Assembly: GCA_963210315.1 (NCBI GenBank)
Contig: OY723273.1
Span: forward strand, 310,001-374,000
Reading direction: 5' to 3'
DNA length: 64,000 nucleotides
DNA from: Rhynchopus euleeides
Lineage: Eukaryota; Euglenozoa; Diplonemea; Diplonemida; Diplonemidae
Below are positions 1 through 8,340 of the stretch, piece after piece; the stretch's first letter is position 1; the number at the start of each line of letters is the position of its first letter. The translations under genes were made by a program, and so were the position numbers. The notes beneath the pieces are model-generated. The model saw nothing but the letters and a program-made list of their open reading frames with translations, ran no database searches and was not told where the DNA came from.

Positions 1-220
1 GATCCCCCGTGCCCTCCATGTAGGCCTTCAGGCAGCTCTTCGTCGTCCGCCTTCCACACATGCGACACACAGACGAGTGCGCGTCGGAGTGCAGCGCCCC
101 GCACTCCGGAAACACGCAGTCGGGGGTGCCGTCCACCCCCGCTGCGTTTCCCGGAACAACCGGGGTCGGAACATCGATCCACGCCTGGTCGATGATCACG
201 GTTGCGTTCCGGTCCGGCAT
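1..220 (-). CDS. 5' end of a Cys-rich gene, cut by left edge
   Basis: Reading the minus strand from the ATG at 220-218 gives 73 open codons that run off the window. The peptide begins MPDRNATVIIDQAWID and has a cysteine cluster near residues 36-60: C-x4-C, then C-x2-C followed by GRR, with two histidines between. This resembles a small zinc-binding module such as those at the N-termini of transposon proteins, but no family can be named from so short a piece. The upstream flank is pyrimidine-rich (positions 221-290, purine-rich on the plus strand) with a CACAG acceptor-like site, as at other gene starts here. A host gene is equally possible. Confidence 0.4.
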   Translation of the reverse strand, partial: MPDRNATVIIDQAWIDVPTPVVPGNAAGVDGTPDCVFPECGALHSDAHSSVCRMCGRRTTKSCLKAYMEGTGD

Positions 221-654
221 TGTGTTGTTTGGTTGTTTGGGAGAGGTTGTGAGAGTGGTGGTGAAACGCACACACCTCGACCTGTGATGAGGTGAGATGT
301 GGCTCTGCAATTACGGCACTACGCGTGCCGTAAACTCGAATGACCTGCTTTCTCCGTGTTCCATTTCCTCCTTCATTGCATGAGGCTACAAAAAAAATCG
401 AAAAGGGTCCCCAGCAGGGCTGTTCCTAACTGGGGGGCTTGTTCCCCACTTTCAGGATTCTGAACTTTTTTTCTAAGAATTTTTGTAAGGGGAAAAAAAG
501 TTTTTTTCTAAGAATTTTGTTAGGGGATTTTTTTCTAAGGTTGTTTCGCAGAGGAAAAAACCTTTTCTAAGTTTTCCCCAGTCGACAGGGCGCGCACAAG
601 GATGGAAGGGAAGTCTGTCCCACGTACCGTTCGCCTTGCTGGCCAACTGGAGAG
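221..654. other. Intergenic, T-rich low complexity
   Basis: No gene seen. Positions 465-560 carry short direct repeats built on TTTTTTCTAAGAATTTT and TTAGGGG, which resemble wording near 1540-1560. Confidence 0.5.
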
Positions 655-905
655 CCAGACGTTCACTACCGTGGCCTCCGGCGGCTGGGGGGCTCCGCCC
701 CCCAGACCCCCCTGTGGCGTACGTCTCGTACTCAAGTCCTTCGAATCCCATCAGGTCGGGGTCCAACCACTCCAGTCGCCTCTGAGGACGCAGCCAACTC
801 GCACAGAATCTGTACGCCCACACGAACAGATGTTCGCTACCGTGGCCTCCGGCGGCTGGGGGGCTCCGCCCCCCAGACCCCCCATGTAGCGTGTGCCCGT
901 CCATC
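655..905 (+). repeat. Fragment of the CAGGC-ended element family
   Basis: This matches the interior of the element at 21770-22633 (its part near 22080-22320). It shares two copies of a GC-rich palindromic module containing GGCTCCGCCCCCCAG, separated by the same roughly 100-bp spacer mentioning CACAGAATCTGTACGCCCA. Neither terminus is present, so it is an internal fragment. Short ORFs on both strands come from the palindromes and are not genes. A smaller piece of the same module lies at about 4077-4115. Confidence 0.7.
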
Positions 906-2059
906 TATCTCACTTCCCTGGGTACAGTGCAGCGTAGGAGGTCAGCGCCGCATCCATGAAGCGCTTCTTCGAAGCCTGACTGACATCGGACAGGAGGTCG
1001 GGCTTCCCCACCTGGGAGGTACACTTGCCGCGTTCGCGACATGCGTGACACGCGACACGCTACCTGAAACGTGAGTGTGCCTTGCTAACACGGGCATTTC
1101 AACGGTCTGCCGACGACCGTTCCCCAAACCAGTAAACCAGCAGTTTTGGAAAATCGGAGAGATCACCCTACTGCGCTGAATATGGTGCGCACCACTGCAA
1201 AAATCCCCGGGAGCTTTTGGGCTTTCAGACCTGAAGGGGCCAGCAGGTGGGTGGCGTCGGGGAGTGGCAGCTTTGTAACTGTCCTCCAGCTGCTGGCATG
1301 TCCAGCCCTGCGAGAGTGCCAAGGTGTATTGAGTCCCTGCGGAGCACAACCCCCGATGAGAACGAGTGCCAGATGATCCTCATTCATTTTCAGCTGTAAC
1401 GCGCATGAGGGGCACTCTCTGCCGCAAGCATCTCTGGGCATCACTCGAGAGCTGTCAATGATGACGCGGAGAGAAATCAGAGAAAAAGTCCCGCCTGACG
1501 GGCACGCGCCTGGAAACTGTGGGGGGGCGAGCAAAAAATCCCTTGTAAAAATTCTTAGAAAAAACCTGGTTCCCCGACCCAAAAAACCTGGAAAAAGGGC
1601 TCGTTCCCCGCCCAGGCCTGGTCCCCAGGCGTGTATCTATTTCACGGAATAAAAATAGGAATTTGGGGGAAAAATATTTTTTTGCACTTTTTTCCTTTGG
1701 GGGTCTTCGCTCCGGGTCAATTTGGGTCAACTTGGGTCAATTTGGGTCACCCTGGGGTTTTTCACCTTAGGAAAATGGGGGGCTTCGCTCCGGGTCAATC
1801 TGGGTCAGCTTGGGTCAGTGACCCGGAGCGAAGCCCCCCCCCTTAGGTGACCAAAAATAGGTGAAAATTTTTGCCTATTTTCCCTTGTGTCAAACTTGGA
1901 GTCTGACCCAAAAATCGGAATCTGTGACCCATGGTTTATATGGGCAAACCTGAAAATTTCCGACTTTTTCCTCAATTTTTCCCACTTCCTGGCCATACCT
2001 TTCCCGACCCAAAATCAAACAAATGCAGCGGAAAATGGCCAAAAATAGGCCAAAAAATT
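906..2059. other. Intergenic, no gene recognised
   Basis: No convincing coding region. The stretch from 1690 to 1830 has a degenerate GGGTCAATTT/GGGTCAACTT tandem motif. An inverted repeat at 1778-1841 has arms reading GGGGGGCTTCGCTCCGGGTC and could form a hairpin. Confidence 0.45.
1778..1841. repeat. GC-rich foldback
   Basis: The left arm GGGGGGCTTCGCTCCGGGTC is followed about 22 bases later by its reverse complement. It is one of many short GC palindromes between genes in this window. Confidence 0.7.
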
Positions 2060-3061
2060 GGTGCCCCTGACGACCCCATATTGCGTAGTTTGTGCGTAGT
2101 GAAAAGGGGGGGGGGGGGGGTCTCATTTTTTGATTTACTCAGCCATTCTCTGTCTCTATGCCGGGACCCCAAACTCAAGGAGTTCTTGCTGTTCCGGGGT
2201 CAGTGAGGGTGCAGGCGCTTCAGGTGCTGCAGGTGCTGCAGGTTCTTCAGGTGCTGCAGCGCTGGCAGCCTTCGGTGCGGGTTTCGACGCAGTCTTTGCA
2301 GGTCTCTTTGGGGGTGCCCTTTGGCGCGGTGCCTGCTTCAGCTCGTCGGGTGGAAGCATCAACGCATCATTAAGCGGTGCCTGCTTCAGCTCCTCCGGGT
2401 GGAAGCGTCAACGCATCATTAAGGAAGAAGGAAGCACAGTTGCTACGCTTTTTTGCAGCTGCAGGAAACGACACCATACCCAACAACAATCCCCAGACCG
2501 TCGAGGGAGAGTGGGCGCCTGGATCCCGTGACACAGATCTCTAGTGCCGTTGTGATCCCCTCGGATAACGTCTCCTGGACGTTGTCAGCGGAGGTTGCCT
2601 GTGTGGCGGTGACCTCCGTATACCCCGCGGGATCCAGTGCCAGTAGCGCCTTCTTCAGCTTTTCGTCGACCCCTCGGCCGACGCTCTCCTTGATGTCAAG
2701 GGCCACCTTCAGGGTGGCACCTCGCAGCGCCCTGAAGGCTGTGATCGTATCATCATTCACAATCTCGAGGGTGTTCTACGCGGCTCCTGGAACTCACTTC
2801 CTTCTCAGGTGTTTCTGGGCATGGGGCAACCTTGCCCAGGTGTTTCTGGAGTCCCGCCCCACATGTCGTGCGTTCTTTCGTACGGTGTATAGTGAGTTCT
2901 GGCAATAATTTTTTGCTCGGTCAGCGCAGTGCCTCCAGTCCTGTCTCAGTAGCCACACAGAAAGGGGGACCAAAAAAAACTGGGGGGGGACCAAAAAGCG
3001 AGACCCCCCCCCCAGATTGCGTAGTTTGTGCGTAGTGAAAAAGGGGTAAATCAGGGGCACC
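2060..3061 (-). mobile_element. Internally deleted copy of the two-gene TIR element
   Basis: The ends read GGTGCCCCTGA and TCAGGGGCACC, as in the 3.75-kb element at 41903-45651, but in reverse orientation. The interior joins the 5' leader of the full element (equivalent to about 42170) straight to the middle of its second gene (equivalent to about 44931), so about 2.75 kb is missing, including the whole first gene. This is the classic layout of a non-autonomous derivative that could be moved in trans. The remaining second-gene sequence is annotated separately as a pseudogene. ATT is present at both flanks but is too short to call a target duplication. Confidence 0.8.
2156..2780 (-). pseudogene. 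Remnant of second gene of two-gene element
   Basis: Minus-strand translation closely matches residues of the intact protein at 44665-45564: the block from DDTITAFRALRGATLK through GLGIVVGYGVVSCSCKK, and the C-terminal block from DELKQAPRQRAP through LTPEQQELLEFG. The N-terminal third is gone. The segment that should hold the Cys/His motif is replaced by a tandem duplication of a 48-bp unit (2328-2375 and 2375-2422), which breaks the frame. The region is therefore a decayed, internally rearranged gene. High nucleotide similarity to the intact copy suggests the deletion is fairly recent. Confidence 0.8.
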
Positions 3062-4631
3062 ATTAAAAACCCCAAAATTTTTTCCGGGGGGCTTCGCCCC
3101 CCGGACCCCCCTTGCGTGGGGGGCTTCGCCCCCCACGCCACACGCACCTCCCGGCCGGTGGCCGGTTCGGTCGTCGTCGGCTGCGCTCAAAGGGCGTGCG
3201 GTAGCCGACGCCCTTTTGTGCTCGCCTCCTCCTCCCACACTTCAGTGTGTCGTTTCAGGTGACTCCGTGTTCCTGCTTTGTTCTTCTGTCGACTGGGACG
3301 GGCCAGTCCTCGTGGGTTGCCGCCCGGTGTGTCCTCCCCTGGGACCCCCTCCTCCTCCCACCACTTGCATCTGGTTCAGCTTCAGTGAGAGCTGAGCGGG
3401 AGCCATACTTGCTCTCTTGGACCAATTGTTCGCAGTCCTGCATCATGACGAGTTAGGTATTGCCCAGTCGCAGCCATCCCCCGTCCCAGGTGTTCTCCCG
3501 TGGGCCAGCTCACCATCTGCAGGTCACCCCGTCACACACCAGTGGGCAGGCCCTGTCAACGAAATCGATGTGACTGCTCTTGCCGCAGGGCAACGGATGT
3601 GGGCCTGCATTGCATCCTGTTGCCGCTCAGTTCTGTTCCCACCGGAGCTTCTTCTTGCGCCGCAGATCGAACAGCCTTTCGTGTGGTCGGCGCCGATCTT
3701 GTATAGAACGTAGGCAGTAGGCTGCTGTGGGTGACCTGCAGGTTACCCGTCCCTTTCGTGTAGGCAGCGCGAGAGGTGCGATGTTTTTGTGGGAGCACGG
3801 CAGCTGCCCCACACTCCATGCTGCTCTCTTGTCTGCTGTTTATGTTGAACAAGGTCTGGCTGCCAGTGATCTCGCTGGGGGTCGGGCAAACTAAAAAAGA
3901 GGTCGGGCACAGGGTGGCCGAGCTCGCGAGAAAAAAAGTGCAGCCCAACCCCGCCCCGACTTCCCGTGGTATGATGCAAACAAGATCGAATGCACGGCCA
4001 CAGAACATTTTCACCCAATTCGAGAGGCACCGGATGTTGCTGCCTTTGGTCGTCCTGCTGGATCAAAAATCAGGAATCCAGCCCCCCAGCCGCCGGAGGC
4101 CACGGTAGTGAACATCCTGAAAGTCTTCGAAGGCTAGTCCCCACACCGGTTGGTGCTGTTGCACATTCCAGGCGGGGATGGTCCTTCGCTTGGGGCATGA
4201 TGAGGTGCGCTTCGATGAACACCATCAAGCCCCCAGCATGCCGTTGGGTTTTCATACGCTGCGGCGCATGAAAACTCGGCCACAAGGCCGAACCCAAAAG
4301 CCCCAAAATCTGACCCGGGAGGTAGGGCCGAGGGTAGGGCCATGCCACCCCTGGCGGCCCACCCTCCCAAACAATTACAGAAAAAGGGAGGTGGGGCCGC
4401 GGCCCCCTGCCAGCCCTGGCACGGGATCACTGCTGGCGGGTAGTTCAGGCTCGTGGCCCTCCTCGTTCCGATAGCCCCTCGGACATCCAAATGATTCACG
4501 TGCAGCAGCCCATGCGCAGAGAACGGTGTGCCGTCTTGTACAGCAACTGTTGGACAACTGTTGAAATCGTTTTTCACCAAAAAAAAATCACTCTGCGGGC
4601 CAAGTCGAAGATTTTTCTGGGGACTTTTGGT
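3062..4631. other. Intergenic, GC hairpins, no gene recognised
   Basis: Positions 3079-3140 hold two adjacent GGGGGGCTTCGCCCCCC hairpins. A third inverted motif around 3175-3215 uses the words GTCGGCTGCG and GTAGCCGACGCCC. The block 3240-4060 has several overlapping short ORFs on both strands without recognisable domains. Positions 4077-4115 match the CAGGC-family palindromic module. I see no supported gene. Confidence 0.4.
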
Positions 4632-7600
4632 CATGGATATATTCAGACCTTATTAAGAGATTCCGCGTTTTAACCTCTTAATTCTAAGACCTTAGTTTTT
4701 CTGCAGGGGTTTCCCTATTGGGAAGGGGTTACAGAACATCTTTGCTCAGAAACTGACCTCGGCTCGACGAACTAGGATGGTATCAGCCCAGGAATCTCTC
4801 ATCCCACCCCCAATCCTGCAAAAGCCTGCACGGTCCAAATAACATTCGCTTTTTTGCATGCTTGTATGTATGCGCGTTCCTCACTTCCACACCTGGCACA
4901 CACAAGCAGCCGCAATATGGCAAAGAGAGCGGCTGACTCCGATGAGGATTCTATTACTGCGGAGCTGTCACAGGCACAAACTGTTGCCGTAGATGCTGCA
5001 GCCCTGTTGCTGCAGAAAAAGGCGAAGTCGTTTCTGGTGGACCTGGCGAAGGCGGAGGGGGTGGAGGCGGCCGGCACGAAGCCCCAGCTGGCCACAGCCA
5101 TTGCCAAGGCCCGCATCCTGGCTGGCGAAAGAGGCACGGAGGAGGAGGAAAAGCCCAAAAAGAAGCGGGGCAAGAAGGCGGGGGCGAAGACTGCTGCCAG
5201 GAGGCAGCTCGCGCAGGACCTGGGGGCCCTGGCAGATCCCCCGGCGGAGGACGTTGGTGACGACGCGCCGGCCGCACCCCCTGCTGACCCCCCACCTGCC
5301 CCCTCCCAGAGGAAGGTACTGGGCGATGCTCTCCGCAGGGAGATGAAGAAGCACACCGACTGTGTCTGCGTGAAGGTCGGCGACATCAAATCACACTACA
5401 GGAATTCCAAGCAGCTGACGAGCGTTTACGCAGCGGCTCAGGAGGTCCCCTCCTGCGATATCTGCGAGGTGTTGTGGATGCCCCATGTCCAGGCAGGCGA
5501 CCTGGGGGACCACTTCACCGGCAGCAAGCACGTGGGGAAGAAATCAAGGCAGAAGAAGGGGGAAGAGGGGCAGGTCACAATTGTGACTGCATTTGAAGCG
5601 AGTGAAACCGCTCTGCATGACAAAATCGCGAAAGGGGTGCTCTACACGGGGATCACAGCGGGCGCGATGCAGGGTGTACTCTCCTGCCTCGCAGGCACAC
5701 GCATCCCCAAGGACCCCCCGAAGGTTGCTCCGCTGGTGAAGAAGCTGGGCGACGAGCTGACGAAGGACAGCGAGAAGGTCATCACGGCCAAGCTGAAGGG
5801 GGGGAGGTACTGCATGTCGCATGACAACAGTGGGATTGGCGACACGAAGGCGACGGCCATCATCCTCAGCGCTGTAGGATTCGCCGCATCGCTGATCTTC
5901 ATACGTCCGGAGGAGCGGAGGGGGAGCCAGACCGGGGTCGAGCTGTCGCAGGACATCAAGCGCGAGCTGACGCGCCTCAGCTTGCCCCCCCCCTTCCTCA
6001 TCAGATCCGACAAGGGCGGGTCCAACGCAGCTGCAAGCCGTGAACTCGCCGAAGCATTCGGTGTCCCCTTCGTGTCGTGCGTCCCACACTTGGTGAACAA
6101 CTGTGGCGACGTCTGCGAGACCTGGATGCTGGCCAACCTGGAGAAGAAGTTCCCGGGGTGTGCCGCCTTCGAGGTGTCCCGCCTACTCAACAACTTGCTG
6201 GGCGGGGATGAGAACAAGTATCGGCACAGACGGTGGGTCGAAGTGCAGATGGAGTGTCTCTCCGGAGTTGCTGTGTCATCGCTGGAGACCATCCTCGGGG
6301 AAGTCGAAGAACTCAGGGAGGACTGCACGCCGCAGGAGGAAGCCGATCTCTTCGAATCGTGCGCCGGGAAGATCCGTGCAGCCCTCCGCCAGCCGAACGA
6401 GGCAGTCTCCACCGCTACCACCCTCAAGGATATCCTTCCAGCAGCGCATGCTGTTCTCGACGCTGCAAAAAAGAACAACACAAAGGAGAAGGTGCCGGCT
6501 GTGAAGTGCCCCCTCCCAGGTGATACTCGGTACTCGTCTCGCATCGAAGTGTACACCCACGTGCGCCAGCGCATGAAGGCGCTGTTCGTGTTCGTGAGCA
6601 CCGAGCTCCAACAGGGCAGTACGACACCCAGCATGGGGAAGCTGGGCCAGCTGCTCAAGGATCTGGGGGTCACACGGCTGGAGAAGGAGTTGCTGGAGAT
6701 GGAGCGGGCAAATTCGCCGATCATGGAGCTGCTGGCTTCCTACACCACCCCCTCGAAGAAGTCGCACAGCCACTCTGTTTGGGGTGACATGGAGGGGAAG
6801 ATTCAGGACCTTGACAACATCGCGTACGCCAAGACGGAAAAAGAGAAAGAATTTCTCGAGCGGGAAAAGAAGTCCCTGGAAGACCTGCTGGATGCCAAGT
6901 CCCCAGTCGCAGCTGTCCTCTCAGAGGAGCTGAAGGTGCGGTGGTGGGGGAACAAGTCGGAGGGGTCGTACTACTACTGGAAGGCGATGAGACACGTGAA
7001 CCCACGTGCTGTCAAGATCATGGGGAACACTGACAACCTGATGTCCTTCCAGGATATCACTGCCTGGATTCCGGCGTTCCGTGAAGTCGAGGAGGCGGCG
7101 TGGGTAGAGTATGTGGATCACTCCAAGAAGGAGGGCATGAAGGGCGATGTGGACTCCTTCTGGCTGAACTACGGGGAGTGCGCGCTGCGTACTCTGTGCC
7201 TTGATCTGCTGGCGGTGACTGCATCGACTCTGGGGTGTGACAGCGTGTTTTCTATCGCGCGCCGTGTGCTCCCCCCGTCCCGCATGGCAGCGCACGCATC
7301 AACTCGGGCCCGAATCCTCTTCCATGCCTGCAACCAGGACCTACCCAACCAGTTCGACCGGACCCTGCGGAAGGGCTATCCTGCTGCGACTGGGCCGAAA
7401 GTCGTCGAGTGGGAGGACGACATTCTCCAGCCCACCACCATCCCGAAGAATGTGCTGGCTTCTTTCGAAGAGGCAGTCTCTGCCATCAATGCACACGCGT
7501 ACACCGCGTGAGATGATCCGCTGAGCGGCAAAACTCCAACCTGTATTCTGCTGCCGCTCTGTGACTCAAGCGTACTTTTGCAGTGTGGCATTTCTCTCAC

Positions 7601-7978
7601 ACTATGTTGCCACTTGCTGCCACGCAAATAAGAGTCCTCGTGGGGGATGTGAGTGTTGGAGTCAACTGAGTGTGTGGTGGGGGGGGGGGGGGGGGGCACG
7701 AACGTGCGTGTGGTGGGGGCGCGGGGGGCGGGTGTGTGCAGGAACCTGCTGGGTTCACCCGCTGTCAACGTAATATTGCTGAAGATCGAACTAAGGTCTT
7801 AACCTCTGAGTGTAAGACCTTAAAGAGGTTACACTAAGAGGTTTAAGACCTTAATTAAGGGGATTCAGATGTTGGGCTTTTTTGGGCCGTTTATGGACTA
7901 AGGTCTTAATCTAAGAGGAGGAGGAGGTAGATTTGGCGAAAAAAATTCCTCTCTTATTAAGATCTGAATACATCCATG
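4632..7978 (+). mobile_element. hAT-type DNA transposon with TIRs
   Basis: The left end (4632-4660, starting CATGGATATATTCAGACC) and right end (7950-7978, ending TGAATACATCCATG) are imperfect inverted repeats, about 26 of 29 positions matching. A second inverted block lies inside them: CTAAGACCTTAG at 4684-4695 faces ACTAAGGTCTTA near 7898-7909. Between them is a single transposase gene. A detached copy of the last 127-128 bp of the right end occurs at 14103-14229. No clear 8-bp target duplication is visible; the right flank is a T tract, so the boundaries could be off by a few bases. Confidence 0.7.
4917..7511 (+). CDS. hAT superfamily transposase
   Basis: Predicted to cut and paste the surrounding TIR element in the nucleus. 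I start at the ATG at 4917 (MAKRAADSDED), giving 864 residues; 63 upstream bases stay open but include the acceptor-like CACACAAGCAG. Visible in order: a SAP-like DNA-binding helix pair (about 20-60), a K/R-rich linker, a zinc finger of C-x2-C...H-x5-H form (C180, C183, H200, H206), then the RNase-H-like transposase fold with Asp in HDNSGIGDTKA (about D303), Asp in RSDKGGSN (about D365) and the CVPHLVNNC C/H motif just after. The family Arg motif appears as DTRYSS (about 536), and the C-terminal dimerisation block as TLGCDSVFSIARRVLPPSR. The frame is intact, so it may be active. Confidence 0.88.
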   Translation: MAKRAADSDEDSITAELSQAQTVAVDAAALLLQKKAKSFLVDLAKAEGVEAAGTKPQLATAIAKARILAGERGTEEEEKPKKKRGKKAGAKTAARRQLAQDLGALADPPAEDVGDDAPAAPPADPPPAPSQRKVLGDALRREMKKHTDCVCVKVGDIKSHYRNSKQLTSVYAAAQEVPSCDICEVLWMPHVQAGDLGDHFTGSKHVGKKSRQKKGEEGQVTIVTAFEASETALHDKIAKGVLYTGITAGAMQGVLSCLAGTRIPKDPPKVAPLVKKLGDELTKDSEKVITAKLKGGRYCMSHDNSGIGDTKATAIILSAVGFAASLIFIRPEERRGSQTGVELSQDIKRELTRLSLPPPFLIRSDKGGSNAAASRELAEAFGVPFVSCVPHLVNNCGDVCETWMLANLEKKFPGCAAFEVSRLLNNLLGGDENKYRHRRWVEVQMECLSGVAVSSLETILGEVEELREDCTPQEEADLFESCAGKIRAALRQPNEAVSTATTLKDILPAAHAVLDAAKKNNTKEKVPAVKCPLPGDTRYSSRIEVYTHVRQRMKALFVFVSTELQQGSTTPSMGKLGQLLKDLGVTRLEKELLEMERANSPIMELLASYTTPSKKSHSHSVWGDMEGKIQDLDNIAYAKTEKEKEFLEREKKSLEDLLDAKSPVAAVLSEELKVRWWGNKSEGSYYYWKAMRHVNPRAVKIMGNTDNLMSFQDITAWIPAFREVEEAAWVEYVDHSKKEGMKGDVDSFWLNYGECALRTLCLDLLAVTASTLGCDSVFSIARRVLPPSRMAAHASTRARILFHACNQDLPNQFDRTLRKGYPAATGPKVVEWEDDILQPTTIPKNVLASFEEAVSAINAHAYTA

Positions 7979-8340
7979 TTTTTTTTTTTGTTTTTTTTTG
8001 TTTTTTTTGTGGGCACCGTGGCGCCTCTTTTAGATTAGGCAGTTTAACGTCGTGCCCAGGACGTGTTTTTTTTTGTTTTTTTTTGTGCCGTGAGTGGCCC
8101 TGACCTCCGCCGCCTGCAGTACCCACACACAGTGACACACACGCACACCCTCCCAACCCCCGCCGTGCTGTTGTGTCAGGGACAGGTAGTTTAACGTCGT
8201 TTCGGACGGGACGCGGCTTGTTTCTTTGATTTGACTGCGAAAACAGATACGGAACAAAGGTGAGTCGCAACTGAACGTTAACATATAACCAGAACAACCC
8301 CCCCCCCTCTCTTCCCTCTCATGTCGGCACTCTTGCCGCA
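7979..8340. other. T-tract region between two hAT genes
   Basis: It contains long T runs broken by single Gs (7979-8009 and 8065-8084) and two copies of AGTTTAACGTCGT (near 8041 and 8189). It is probably the 3' flank of the minus-strand hAT gene and may hold its terminus, but I could not pair it with an inverted repeat on the other side. Confidence 0.35.

Noticed and set aside
5642..6724. 360-codon minus-strand ORF opposite the hAT transposase
   Set aside because: Antisense shadow; the plus frame has all hAT motifs.
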